Assembly (NCBI GenBank): GCA_009363875.1
Contig: CM018685.1
Location: 57,671,087 to 57,735,086, forward strand
Length of the DNA: 64,000 nucleotides
Source: Mikania micrantha
Taxonomy: Eukaryota > Streptophyta > Magnoliopsida > Asterales > Asteraceae
Direction: 5' to 3'
The position numbers were made by a program, and so were the translations under genes. This document shows positions 45,961 to 57,990 of this stretch, piece after piece; position 1 is the first letter of the stretch, and the number at the start of each line of letters is the position of its first letter. The notes below the pieces were generated by a model. The model was not told where the DNA came from. It did no database searches and worked only from the letters and a program-made list of their open reading frames with translations.

Positions 45961-46091
45961 CATCAAAACGTCGTAGTTTTAATTAAATCTCATTAATTAT
46001 GGTTATATATTTTTGTTCATAATTTTATTCCATTAATTTTGCATATATACCATAATTAATGAAATTTAATCAAAACTACGTCGTTTTGATA
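45961..46091. mobile_element. Fold-back MITE downstream of the GH3 gene (about 131 bp)
   Basis: Arms 45961-46010 and 46043-46091 are inverted copies with about three mismatches and one indel: ATCAAAACGTCGTAGTTTTA versus ATCAAAACGACGTAGTTTTG. The loop is about 32 bases. Target duplication not evident. It would form a strong hairpin 130 bases past the GH3 stop, in the likely 3' UTR. Confidence 0.75.
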
Positions 46092-46120
46092 GCTTTCATC
46101 ACCGTTAAGGAGTTCACGCA

Positions 46121-46993
46121 TCTATCTATTATAATAAATCGGAGTTTCTAGGGGCACATGACATGATTATAGAGCACCTCAACTTTGATTTTTCCGCTTC
46201 TATTTCCTATTAAATACACCTCATATTAGATAATAATATTAAATATTAAATACTTTGTTTTACATGTTTAAACTATGAAATTGATTTTATAATACATTGA
46301 AAATATATTAATATTAAAAAACACATTTTAAATATCCAACTTATTATAAAATATAAATTTTTAAAAACAGTATTTAAAAAAAATTATACCTGGCAAAATA
46401 GGCGGGTTGGGTAACGGGTCAGAACGGGTTCGGGTCAGGATGGGTCCGGGTCAGAACGGGTTATAAGTAAAATCAATTCGGGTATAAATGGATTGTTCTT
46501 AAAAAACATCAATTTAGTTCAACTTAATATGCGTTATAAGTAAATAAATAATCCATTTGGATAATTTTTAGTGATTTTCTCATTAAATAAGTTATTAATC
46601 ATTCTTAAATGTTTGAATCCAATGCATTTACATTGTTTTTTGGTTAGCCATCTTGACCCGCATTGTTTTTAAGTGCTACCCATCTCAACCCATTCAACAT
46701 TATGATGCTACCCATTTCAACCCATTATACTACAATTGTTTACCCAAAGCAACCCATTTCCTTTAATATGGGTAAAAATTGCCACCTCTAAAAAAAATAA
46801 AGAAACAAACTTTGAAAAAAAATATTGTTTAAAGAAATAATATAGTTATTTTATTACTTAAATTATTAGATTATACAAAATTTTAGCCATATTTTATATG
46901 ACAAATCTTATATTATCTATATTTTTATTAATGATTTTTTAAATATATTTTTATCATTAAAGTACCCGTGTAATATACAGGGTGCTAACCTAG
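46121..46993 (+). mobile_element. Non-autonomous Helitron abutting the GT47 stop codon (873 bp)
   Basis: Starts TCTATCTATTATAATAAATC after an A. It ends with a palindromic hairpin (CCCGTGTAATATACAGGG), then GTGCTAACCTAG and a T. TC at the 5' end, a hairpin about a dozen bases before CTAG, and insertion between A and T define Helitrons. Copies with the same start and end are at 54338-54670. A 406-bp hAT element is nested inside. No Rep-helicase. Confidence 0.82.
46385..46790 (-). mobile_element. hAT-type element B2, 406 bp, nested in the Helitron
   Basis: Same family as 26919-27324 but reversed: begins TATACCTGGCAAAA, ends AATTGCCACCTCTA. The 8-bp target duplications AAAAAAAT are at 46377-46384 and 46791-46798. 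It is younger than the Helitron it interrupts. Confidence 0.82.
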
Positions 46994-49900
46994 TTAGTCG
47001 AATAAACGAATCCTCAGGGAACTTCTCCGTACCCATAACTCATACATTACCATATAAAACGTATCAAAATCTACTGCCTTTTGATGCCATTCAAAATGCT
47101 TTTGAACCATCAACACATTCTTCTGCAACTTGAAGTAGTCACCAGAATCAACAATCTTTTCAAGTATCCTCTTCAAGAATGCAACATCTTGCGTCGAAAC
47201 GACAATCGAAAACATGCTCCAGTTTAAGATATCCCCAAACGGAAGATCATAATGATCAGCCAATATGACCGGGACACAGCCATAGTAGATTGCATCGCCT
47301 ATACGAGCCGTGTTCACTTCGAACCCTTTTGCATGGATGCAAAACTTGCTTCCAAGAAGTGAATCTGAGTAAGGGGTTTTGAGACGGTTTGGGTGAACAC
47401 TAATCTCTGTGTCATTGATCCATGTATGAACCAAGGTTTCGCGAACCCGTGAGTTCATTGCTCCAGCATAAAATGCAAGCATTTTCCTGCAACGTCAAGA
47501 TCCCGGTGAATTATTTGATCCAGATTATCAGGGCGGCCCTCAGAATTGAGGTGCTCAGGACGAGTCAGGAACAAAAGGCCCTCTAGCGAATTCAAATATA
47601 AAAATAGGGGTGATAAAAAAAATAGGATACTGTTTAATACCGAAAACCAAACCTTATTTGTAACTGAAAAACCGAACCGAATCCTGAATTCGGTTTTTAG
47701 TTTGGTTCCTAACTGTATCCGAATTCCGAATTCAGTTTTCGGTTTCTACATGGTTTATTTGGTTTTTAATCGGTTTATTAAATTTTTAACCGGTTTATTT
47801 GGTTTTTAATCATTTTATTCGGTTTTTGAATTGGGAAAAAAAACTGAAAACCAATTAAACCCAATCGAATAAACCATTAATCGAATCGATGAACATCCCT
47901 TAAAGGACACGAAAGCAACTTCTTATACTTCAAATAATTTACTTTTTGTACCAGTAATTCATGTGTTTATAAATGTTTGTTTTTAGTTTTCTCCAATTTG
48001 TTGGTTCTCATTTAAATAAATCTCTATGTATACATATATATCACAAGTTTTGTACCCCTAAAATAATGGGCCAGGGATGGAGGTCTGGTTTGCCCTCCCC
48101 CGGGCTGCCCATGCAGATTATTAATTTCAAAAGATGACGCAAAATATACGAGTTTCGACTTAAGAGCACCTTTCGGACGGGTGACGGGTAGGACGGACCC
48201 CCAATCTTGGCCATATTTGTGGTATTGATGCATCTTTATGTGCAATGTATCCCTGCAAGAAATAACTTGAAGAACAAACAACCTGAATCGCATTGACCCT
48301 AACTTCAGGTGCTTCATCCATTGCGGTCCTCCCAATCGAATGGCACGCGACATAGAAATGATCCGCCCCACCCGTTCGATTCCAAAACGGGTACTTGTGA
48401 CTGATGCTAAAAATATAGTCTTTGATGAAGCTTTTGATCCCACCAACTCCAATTCTTTTATCGTGTCTCATACTTGCAATTGAAAATGGCATGAAAAACA
48501 GGTCAGCTTTAGATGGATCTTGTGTAACAAAATGGCTAGTTGAGAGCGCGATTTTGAAGTAACTTTCGCTCGCATAGTTGCCACCTGGCGAACGATGGTT
48601 GTCGGGCAAGAAAATCTTGGCGAACGGGTCGGTTTTTGCGTGTGGGTAGACATAAATTTTCATGGTTTTGTTCATTTGTCTGTAGTTCTCCAAGAATATG
48701 TCTTTGTCATGGTATACTTTTTGCACATACAAAGAAAGTAGCAAGACGATCTTAAAGTTAGAAGCAGTTAAATGAATTTGAGCCCATCTTAAGGACCCTT
48801 CAAGCCCAAGTGGTTGTCACAATTCACAAAAGTTGTGTCAAAATGTGGATGCTAGTAAGGGGTAAAATTGTAATTTAATAAGAAAAACATGTGACTTAAA
48901 ATTTGAATTATAATGGTCCTTGGGTATACTCCACATGCATGAAAGAAACTTAGAGTAGAAATTGACGTTTTTCAATTAAATTGGTTATAAGTGACATATT
49001 TTATTTTCTTATAAATTAAATTAAATATAAAATAATGCATGTGTTATTTCATTTTTAGGGTCCGTTCACTGACTAAACAACTTTCCTTCAACTAACTTAA
49101 CCGATCTGGGTTATTTTACACAAGTTCATTGCCATATGCTTGTTTTAGTTCGTAGAGATGAATTTTAATTTCAAAATATTTTAGTTTAATTTATTTTGAG
49201 ACAAAGGAAGTCTCTAAATTGCTTTGTAACTGCACTTGCAAAACGAGGGAGAAAAATATTATGATTTTCTGATCTATATATACGAAACAAATAATTAAAC
49301 ACGCGACAATATACATACAGGGAATTCATAAATTGAAAACTACCTTGAGTTATAAAAACCATTAAAATACCCATGAAACATGCGATTTTTTTTTTTTTTA
49401 CATATTTGTAACATTTTTTCGTCAACTTTTACAAAAAAAAAAAAAGAAAGCGTCAAGCCAATTTAAAAAAATTGTGACACCATGTAACATATACATAACA
49501 TCTGGCGCAACATTTGGATCAATGTTACATAGTTTTTTACTTTTTTTTCATTGTTTTCATGGTTTTCACAACTACAAATGGGTTTTTAAATATCTTTACG
49601 CTATGTATATAGTGCTCAAATAATATATATCTAACTCTTAAATCAGAAAACCTTACATTAGTGTAAATGTTTAGATACAAAAATTTACAATAATGTTAAC
49701 TTTTAAATTATATGAATTTACGCATACATATAAAAAAATTGTTAAACATGTGTTATCATGATGTTTGAAAAAGATCAAAAATTTTGGTTGATTATTAATC
49801 ACCTTTTGAGTGCGTAGAACCTCCGGCTGAAAGTCGACCCCTCTGATCATGCACCACACCATGGCTTGCATTTTCCATGGGGCTTTTTCCACGGCCTCTT

Positions 49901-50196
49901 TGCGACGACGAACCAGTCAACTCCGGCAAGTTTCCGCCAACATTGCCGCCGTCTTGAGGCGGCAGTCCAAACTTATAATCCGCTGCGGATGGTGGCTTTT
50001 CAATGTGAGAATCAAAGATCATTGATGATTGATGAAATGGTTGTTTCAAATCAACATGATGATCATCATGGTCATGAATCGACGTCAGTTTTGAGGTTGA
50101 AGAAATAGATGTCATGTAAAAGATCATTTTTAAAATAATCAAGGTGGATGATATCATGATGAACAAGCCTTTGAATGAAACCAGCTTCTTCGCCAT
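46994..50196 (-). CDS. GT47 exostosin-family glycosyltransferase
   Basis: Three exons on the minus strand: 50196-49803, 48716-48170 and 47486-46994, joined in phase by GT-AG introns, 477 residues. The start is the ATG at 50196-50194. A single N-terminal membrane anchor (residues about 9-28, LFIMISSTLIILKMIFYMTS) gives the type II Golgi topology of this family. A low-complexity stem follows to about residue 130. The exostosin domain begins VYHDKDIFLENYRQMN and has KIYVYPH, GGNYASESYFK, SKADLFFMPFSIA, YPFWNRTGGADHFYVACHS, GSKFCIHAKGFEVNTARIGD and YYGCVPVILADHYDLPF. It ends ELWVRRSSLRIRLFD. This is the plant GT47 group of probable xylan/pectin-type glycosyltransferases; donor and acceptor are unknown. 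Intron 2 (683 bp) is almost entirely an hAT MITE, and the stop codon touches a Helitron end. No coding lesion. Confidence 0.92.
47529..48113. mobile_element. hAT MITE, 585 bp, in GT47 intron 2, with a nested repeat
   Basis: Begins CAGGGCGGCCCTCAG and ends GGCTGCCCATG. Perfect 8-bp target duplications CAGATTAT lie at 47521-47528 and 48114-48121. Same family as 18223-18401, but enlarged by an inner segment (about 47607-47900) rich in AACCGAA/CGGTTTTT that begins TAGGGGTGAT and ends CATCCCTTA, probably a second nested MITE. Confidence 0.88.
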
Positions 50197-50253
50197 TGGA
50201 GCCTGTCGATTAAAGTTATGAACTCACACAACCACCGTTCACACGCACACACT

Positions 50254-50263
50254 CTATATATAT
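50254..50263 (-). promoter_or_regulatory. Putative TATA box of the GT47 gene
   Basis: TATATATAGA on the minus strand lies about 57 bases upstream of the ATG, an ordinary distance for a short leader. Motif evidence only. Confidence 0.45.
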
Positions 50264-50334
50264 GACGGATTTATGAACCAGTCACAGAGGAGATATTTCT
50301 AATCTGTCAAGGAAAAATTCGTTTGGAGCATGTA

Positions 50335-50721
50335 GTTGACTTGTGGAATTATGGTTAGATATATAAATCCGGCCCACCCAAAGAAATATGGCTGGTCGCA
50401 GAACTATAAAAAAAACTCGAATCTCGGATTCGGCTCGTAGCTCGTTCAGAGAAAACTCAGATAAAGCTTGGCTCGGATAAAGATCGTTTGTAACCGAGCC
50501 GAGTCCGAGCCAAGGCTGGCTCAACTCGTGGCTCGGCTTGTTTGTAGCTCAGCTCATACTATACGAGCCAATTCCGAGCCAAGATTTCAGGCCTGGTTTA
50601 CAATCCGAGACGAGCCGAGCCCGGCTCGGCTTAAATCCGAGCTGAGTTCGAGCCGACCCGTAGCTCGGTTTGGTTTGGCTTGTAAACACCCCTAGTTGGT
50701 TGGCTTGTGGAATTATGGTTA
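50335..50721. repeat. 23-bp direct repeat around a GAGCTCG-rich insert
   Basis: GTTGACTTGTGGAATTATGG at 50335 and GTTGGCTTGTGGAATTATGG at 50699 agree over 22 of 23 bases (to the final TTA). Between them is a stretch full of CGAGCCGAG/GGCTCGG motifs ending AAACACCCCTAG, resembling the hAT remnant at 21174. The cause (target duplication or local duplication) is unclear. Confidence 0.55.
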
Positions 50722-50751
50722 CACACACCCACACAAACATATATATCTATA

Positions 50752-51563
50752 TCTATATTTTATAATAAAAGAGTAACAATTTTACCGCTTGTCAACTTCT
50801 TATACCACTATTGACACATATCACCTTCTTACATTAATATTGCCACTTGTCAACTTTTTATCATTCCACTTAATTTTCTCTTATATTAAATAATTATAAT
50901 CTCTATTATTAAATAAATTATTTCTCTTATTAAATAATTATAAAATAATAACTAATATATTATTTATCTTTTTATTACAAAGCACACTTAAAATTTTTTT
51001 TTTTTATAAAATATGAAATTTTCTAAAATCAAAATTTTTAAAGTAAGAAATATTTTATTTTCAAAAAACAAAATTTATGTAAAAAAACAAGTTATCTTAA
51101 AAAACGACTTTTATAAAATTAAAATATATTATAAAATGAGTTTTTAAACAATGAGATTGTTATCATCTAATGACGTTTTTTAATTAATTTAAAATCTGAG
51201 GTAATAAAATGATATAGAAAGTTAGATTTTTTGTCCGTTATGTATAAAGTTAATTTAAGTTGGGTCGTTTAACTTAAATAATTACAAAAATGAAATTTAT
51301 ATTATTAATTTATAAAATTTAGTTTTCAATATAATAGAAACTGAAGTTTTTAACATTAATTATTTCAAATATATCGATTATTACACATTAAAAAGTCATA
51401 TATCATTTGTATAATGATTACAATTATTAATTATTTAAAATATTTATTAATATGTAAATTAATCATTTTATATCAGAATATCATTTTATAATTGTTAAAT
51501 TTTCATTACTATATATTTAATATTTTATATTAAATCCGCGTCATACACGGGTTAATAACCTAG
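50752..51563 (+). mobile_element. Non-autonomous Helitron copy 1 (812 bp)
   Basis: Begins TCTATATTTTATAATAAAAG after A. It ends with a decayed hairpin (CCGCGTCATACACGGG), then TTAATAACCTAG and a T. Very similar along its length to 52352-53148. AT-rich, no coding capacity. Confidence 0.82.
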
Positions 51564-52351
51564 TATATATATACATATATATTTATATATATACATATAT
51601 ATGGAAAATTTAAAATGATTTTCCGTGAGAGTTCTCCGAAGTTTTATTTTATCATACAAGTGTTAATTATTTTTTATGTTATATAATTTATGGTTAAGAT
51701 CAATCAATGATAAAAATGTATATAAATGATAATTAAATGAGTTAATTGATAGCGGAGACAATATATTAGTCAATACATTTAAACTAGTTTTTAATTAATT
51801 AATTAATAAAAATTACTTTTTTTCCTTCTTTCTCTTTATTTTTGTTTTTAAAAATTAAATCTAACAATTGACTTCGTGTTTATCATTATTAACAATTGAC
51901 TTTATATTATTCTAAAAAAAACCCAACAAAAATACTTAGTCGCAACCATATTTTAACCTATGTATATGTAAGAAAATATGTAACCTAATTATGTATATAT
52001 AAGTATATAACGTGTTACTATCATATTTTAACTTTTTACATATTATATTTTAACAATAATATCATTCAGGTTAAATATTTTAAAATTTCTAGAAATCACT
52101 CGTAGACAATTACTATTATTATTTTACTTTCTTTTTAATCTTTTAATGAACATAATTTGAACTTAATACTTAATAATATTTATAAATGATCAAAATTATA
52201 TTATTTTATTTAGATAATTGTTTTCTTGAATATAATTTAAACATATAATAATTCTTCACGTTATAATTGGTATTTTAAACTGAAAATGTAACATAGTCAT
52301 GATTTGAATTTTATCTGTATATAAAATCTATTAAATCTATGAAAATCTATA
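51564..52351. other. AT-rich spacer between two Helitron copies
   Basis: Starts with a TATATATACATATATAT simple repeat. No gene or RNA signal; open frames are minimal. Confidence 0.5.
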
Positions 52352-53148
52352 TCTATACTATATAATAAAAGAGTAACAATTTTGCCACTTGTCACATTCT
52401 TACATCACTATTGCCACATGTCACTTTCTTACACTACTATTGCCACTTGTCAACACCTTATCATTCCACTTAATTCTCTCTATTATTAAATAATTATACT
52501 CTATCTCTTATTAAATAAAGTCATTCTTTTATTAAATAATTATAATACTAACTAATATATTATTTATCTTTGTATTATAAAGCACACTTAAAATTTTTTT
52601 ATAAAATATGAAATTTTCTAAAATCAAAATTTTTAAAGTAAGAAATATTTTATTTTCAAAAAACAAAATTTTTGTAAAAAACAAGTTATCTTAATAAATG
52701 ATTTTTTTAAAAATAAAATATATTATAAAAGGATTTTTTAAACGATGAGATTTTTATCATCCAATGACTTTTTTTAATTTTTTTTAAAAATCTGAAGTAA
52801 TAAAAATGACAAAGAAAGTTAAATTTTTGGTCCGTTATCTTTGACGCTAATTTAAATTGGGTCATTTAACTTTAATAATTATTGATTTATAAATTAGTTT
52901 TAATATAATAGAAACTGAAGATTTTAACGTTAATTATTTCAAAGATATCAATTATTACACATTAAAAGGTCATATATTATTTGTATAGTGGTTAAAGTTT
53001 TTAATTATTTTTTTATTACTTAAAACATTTATTAATATGTAAATTAATCATTTTATATCATAATATTGTTTTATAATAGCTAAATTTTCATTACTAATTA
53101 TTTAATATTTTATATTAAATCCGTGTAATACACGGGTTAATAACCTAG
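52352..53148 (+). mobile_element. Non-autonomous Helitron copy 2 (797 bp)
   Basis: Begins TCTATACTATATAATAAAAG after A. It ends CCGTGTAATACACGG (intact hairpin), then GTTAATAACCTAG followed by T. It is the better preserved of the direct pair with 50752-51563. Confidence 0.87.
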
Positions 53149-53538
53149 TAAATAATATAACAATTAACCACATTTATTAATTATTACTTATTAATAGAGA
53201 AATGTTAATAAATGAAATAATGTTTCAAATTCGAGGGCAGAAAAATAAACTAAAATTTACTTAATTATATATATAACACAACACAAACAAAAACTGTTAT
53301 ATATTATATAAGATTGGTGAAATTCTTGAAGCAAAAACAAACAAAATGGACAAATATTAATTAGAAGGAGCTTTCAAATTTGAAACATTTTAATAATTTA
53401 ATTCAATATTACGATAAGTTGGTGTCAGCAAGGAAGAAAGACAGGAACAACATGGCCCATTGACCCATTCCTCGATTTCATTTAGAAGAATTAAGATATA
53501 CAAACACGTTTAAGGTTCTTTTATTTTTCTAGTTATTA

Positions 53539-53799
53539 GGCTACGTGTAGTAATAAAGCCTCATCACTCCATATAAGCGTCACATAATCGTCACATAAAC
53601 AACTAATATCATCACCCCTCATCACCATATGTTATCGTCACTCTCTCATCAAGCCCCCCCATCGTCCCTCCTTTTTTTTGCCCTTTCTTCTTCCTTCACG
53701 TCATGACCACTCTCACGTATGTGTCTCTCACGCCCCAGGGCGCCAAAGGGGCGTGACCGGCACCACTCACGCCCACATCACGCTTTACCGCATATGGCC
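53539..53799. mobile_element. Tourist/PIF MITE, 261 bp
   Basis: Ends GGCTACGTGTAGTAATAAAG and GGCCATATGCGGTAAAGC (reverse complement). TTA duplications at 53536-53538 and 53800-53802. Interior rich in TCATCAC and CACGCCC motifs. The frame at 53719-53904 crosses its edge and is not a gene. Confidence 0.82.
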
Positions 53800-54222
53800 T
53801 TAACGTACTACTGCATGAATCAAGTATGTTTTTTCAGAAACGCTAATTTTTTGATCAATGACGAATCACTGGAGTATAATTGTGTCACCAGCAGTACAAC
53901 CTGATCATATCTACCACCAAGTCACCTGTTGTTTGAGAAACTCAATACTTTGAGAAAACCTCCTTGTAAGATTCCAACACAAGACACTTGAATCAGGCAT
54001 ATTTATGCATAAATAAAACATGTATAAAGCACAATTGTTAATGATTTAATGTCGATAGGGAACATCTTTTGTTTCAAAACTCTATACGATGATCCCATCT
54101 GAAGATATATGTGAACACAAACAGCCACGACGAATTGCATATTTGATTTTTGCAAACAAATCAAGAACCATAGTGTAATATTAGTATCCTAATGGGTAAA
54201 TCAATATTATCTATATATATAA

Positions 54223-54245
54223 CTAGGTTAAAACCCGTGTGATAC
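54223..54245 (-). mobile_element. 3' terminus of a minus-strand Helitron
   Basis: On the minus strand CCGTGTATCACACGGG is followed by TTTTAACCTAG and T, the Helitron end signature. The body would extend rightwards to before 54338; its 5' end is not identified, so the copy may be truncated. Confidence 0.65.
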
Positions 54246-54337
54246 ACGGTTGAAGTTATAAAAACATGTAATGTAGAATATCATACAAAACATATTATTA
54301 GAATATCTTAATTTAGAAAAAATTTCATTGCATATTA

Positions 54338-54670
54338 TCTTCTATCCTAATAAATCAAAGTTTCTTTGAACACATGACACATTATTCGAGTACCTCAAGT
54401 TTGATTTCTCACATCTCTCTTCTATTAAATACATATCATATTAAATATGTTTTTATACATTTTTTTAAATTAAGAAAAATATTTTTTAGTACATTAAAAA
54501 ATATGTTAATATAAAAAACACATTTTAAAAAACCAGGTCATTATAAAATATATAATTTTAAAAACAAAATGTTTAAGGAAACAAATATTGAAAAAAATTA
54601 GTGTTTAATAAAATAATATATTTATTTTCACTGATGAGTAACACGTGTAATACACGGGATACTAACCTAG
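54338..54670 (+). mobile_element. Short Helitron (333 bp)
   Basis: Starts TCTTCTATCCTAATAAATC after A and ends ACGTGTAATACACGGG, ATACTAACCTAG, then T. Shares start and end with 46121-46993 (AATAAATC, then TTTCT; GTGCTAACCTAG versus ATACTAACCTAG). Confidence 0.75.
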
Positions 54671-57600
54671 TTAGTTAATATATGAAAGCTTATTATATAA
54701 TTAGTTTAGGTAACATGAAACTTATGGTACCAATGGTAAAATAATAATTAAAAAATATATTATAACTAAATCTTGTTAATAATGGTTGTGATATTAACTT
54801 GCAATATTCATATAATTAAAAGAAAAACTATATGTGGTTTTTTATGTTACTAATTTGTTTTCCAAATTTAATTAGTAAATAATTTAAACGATATAAGAAA
54901 TAGTATAATCTGGAGTGTAATTAATTGTGAAAATTAGTTTATTTTGTACTAAAATGAATTTATTTTTAATAACAAAGTCGAATTAATTATAATAAATTCG
55001 TTAACAAACAATTATCTGATATTCTAAATTCATAACAAAATAAATGATAGTTTTGAATAGTTACTATAATATGAATTTTACTTATAATTAAACAAACAAA
55101 CTTATCCGGTATATTTTCACCCTTCAATAAGATATGCTGGAAAAAAATGAAGACAACCTTAACCTAACTTAGAGGCTGCTTCGTATAATTCTGTGGCTCA
55201 AAGCCTCAAAGTTATCGTTTAAAGTTAATAATCCCAAATACTTTTAAGGTTGTTTACATAAAAATAAGTAAAATAAAATTAAAATTAGTGAAATTTTACT
55301 TTTTCTCCTTGAGAAATAACATTTAATAATATTATCAAAAAATGTAATAGTCTTTAATTTTGAGTTAGTTTAGGTAACATATGGTACTAACATTTAATAA
55401 TATTAGCAAAAAAATAAATAAATTGGGGGAAAAACAACATAGTTTTAGCCACTTTACAACATTAAAGTAGTATCATCTATATTAATAGTGAGACGGTTGT
55501 GCGAGCTGACATTTTCCTCACAGGGTATCAAGGATCAGCAGTGCTTCAACTTCTGTTTGACAATCTTCAAGGTCCTGAATTATTCAAGATCGGAAAAACT
55601 TGTTTATGTAAATGCATGTAGTCTTTTGATGCAACAAATTCACAAATACAAGAGTAGTAGTGGGTTAAAACAAACAATAATTTGCTGCATGTTAAGTAAA
55701 TAATATAATATTTTATAGTAAACCAGTTTATTAAGAAGATCTTTACAATTCTAGACAATTATATACACCTTAGATGCCTTTCAAATTTTAACCCAATTGA
55801 CCCACATTCATATTAGCTTAATCTGTTTGACCCATTACAAATCAAACACCATGTTAATCAACCCATTTATAGGTGATTTGGTCAAAACCACCACTTCAAG
55901 ATTAGCGCAATGATAAGCCGAATAAGTCAACGACTAATTTTATAAATATTTAAGATAATCCAACTAATCATCTTTTCTTGCTAACTAACATGAACTATTT
56001 TTCTGCAAATATATAAGGGCTCGTTATTTTGAAACTTTTATTTATTGGCGAGCATACTTGAGGAAAGCAAGGCACAACACTTCCTAGAAATTTAGATAAA
56101 ATATAAATGAGTTCTAACACCCAAAGTACCTAAATTAAACCGATTAAAAGTTCACTTTAATATTGCTGTTTTAATTTACTAAAACAACATAAATCAGGCC
56201 ACAAGCAAGAAGCATGTACCTGGCTATGTCCTGTACAAAAAGAATCTCATGGTGTTCACGATATATAAATAGATAAGCACTTGTAGTAACAACAACATGG
56301 AAATGAGATTAAAACCACATTAATTTTTGTGAATGAATCAAAGTAGATGTAAACTGGACTTACAAAATTTGAAGCATGCCCTGACAGCCTAATACTTTAA
56401 TACCTGAAACATATCAATAGGATATTTGTTCAAATTCTTGTTCTATAGTCACTTTGAATCCAAGTTATATACATATCATAAACATAGTCATATATATAAA
56501 AAACAACTACAAATATATATATGATATCCATTTGTAGTTCTAAAAACAAAATTACTTATAAGCATATATTATTTTTAGGTTAGCATCAAAGTTATTCAAA
56601 ATAACAATAAAATAAACAACAAACGTACTAATTTTCCTTCCATATATGCTGAAAAATACTTACCTCTTAACCATCTCAAAACACATACCATAGAATTTTC
56701 CACACACGTCTAATATAACCTAACAAAAGTATTTACTGTCATTCATATTTTCTTTGTTACCCAAATAAGTAAAACATAACTTTCTTTTTGAAATAGCAAG
56801 ACAAACATTCATCACGATGAGATAACTGATTATCTTTCATAAACATTTGCCAATCTCAAACATAATACCTTTCACAACCCATGTAATGTTGAGCAATAAC
56901 CTGCACATTCCATTCAATACCTACAAAATTCTAGAAAGTTACATTAGCAAGCCTGTTCGATCCAACAATAGTGAGTAAACGTGTTATAGACAAATTTGTA
57001 ACTTAGTGTCATCATCAGGCTTCATTGATGTGAAATTAAGTATTTTATAAATTCAATGGATCAAAAAAGAAGAAACTTGAAAAATAAAAAAAGAAAATTG
57101 GGAAGTTGATATAATCAAAACCGTAAACCATTTATCCATACAAATCTAGGGTATTAATCGTTTGCAGCCATAACAATGATGCACCAACTATCAGTCGACT
57201 TTTTGATGAATAGATCTAGGGTTTTTTCCGTTCTTAATTTAATCAAAATCGCAAAGAAGTATAGATACAAATGTTTTAATACATTGAAATAATGCGTATA
57301 TAAATTGAGTAAACTTACATTTGATAAACATCTTTGAAGGAAGATTTGATTCCGAAATCATGAAAGAGGAACTGTCGAGGATGAAATCTAGGTTTCTCTC
57401 GGAGGAATACGAATGCATCTGGATCGATTGGCCGGGTTAAAAGCAATTTGTAGTTGGGTTAAAAAGATCCGATTTGAATAAGAGGATCCGCGTGGTTCCA
57501 TATGAAATTATGAATGAAAATTTGAGAGGGAAAACTACCCAAAACTTGCTTCTATGAATGACACGTGGCTGTACAAAACTTTCATTTATTATAATCTATA

Positions 57601-57943
57601 GATGTTATGAACTGTATAGACTATCATGGGCCCAACCTAGTTGCATGTTCATGAAGCCCAACAAAAGAATAGATCCATAAGAACATTGAAAGAAACCTAG
57701 TCCGTGGGGAGTTTCAGAATTAAGAAATTATGAAGATTGTTAGCAAATCGGTTGTCTCTTCTCATCTAAACCTCAAGTCTAATTCACATCCCCTTTTCTC
57801 TTCTTAATTTGCATTTGTTCAGATTACTTGTTGATTTTAGTTCTTTGATTTCTAATCCTTTCTTTAATCCCATATAAATCAAGTCGTTAGCTTCCATTTT
57901 GATCAATACCCAGTTGTGTTAAAATCTACACACAACATATAAA
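54671..57943. other. Intergenic, no supported gene
   Basis: AT-rich. A fragment of the SINE-like repeat lies at about 55170-55320 (ACTTTTAAGGTTGTTTACAT, AGTGAAATTTTACTTT). About 57330-57480 on the minus strand looks like a plant 5' leader (CCTCCGAGAGAAACCTAG, then a splice-like AAATG|TAAG) but gives no convincing protein. Short frames at 55488-55760 lack family resemblance. Confidence 0.4.
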
Positions 57944-57990
57944 CTAGTAGGGTCCCCGGGCGTCGCGATGTAAATTTCGCGACGATTGAG
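57944..57990 (-). mobile_element. 3' terminus of another minus-strand Helitron
   Basis: On the minus strand CGTCGCGAAATTTACATCGCG (hairpin with a 7-bp CGTCGCG/CGCGACG stem) is followed by CCCGGGGACCCTACTAG and T. This is a Helitron-type end of a different family from those at 46-54 kb. The 5' end to the right is not identified. Confidence 0.6.

Noticed and set aside
53719..53904. 61-codon frame crossing 53.8 kb
   Set aside because: It crosses the right end of a TTA-flanked Tourist MITE, so the frame is a chance join.
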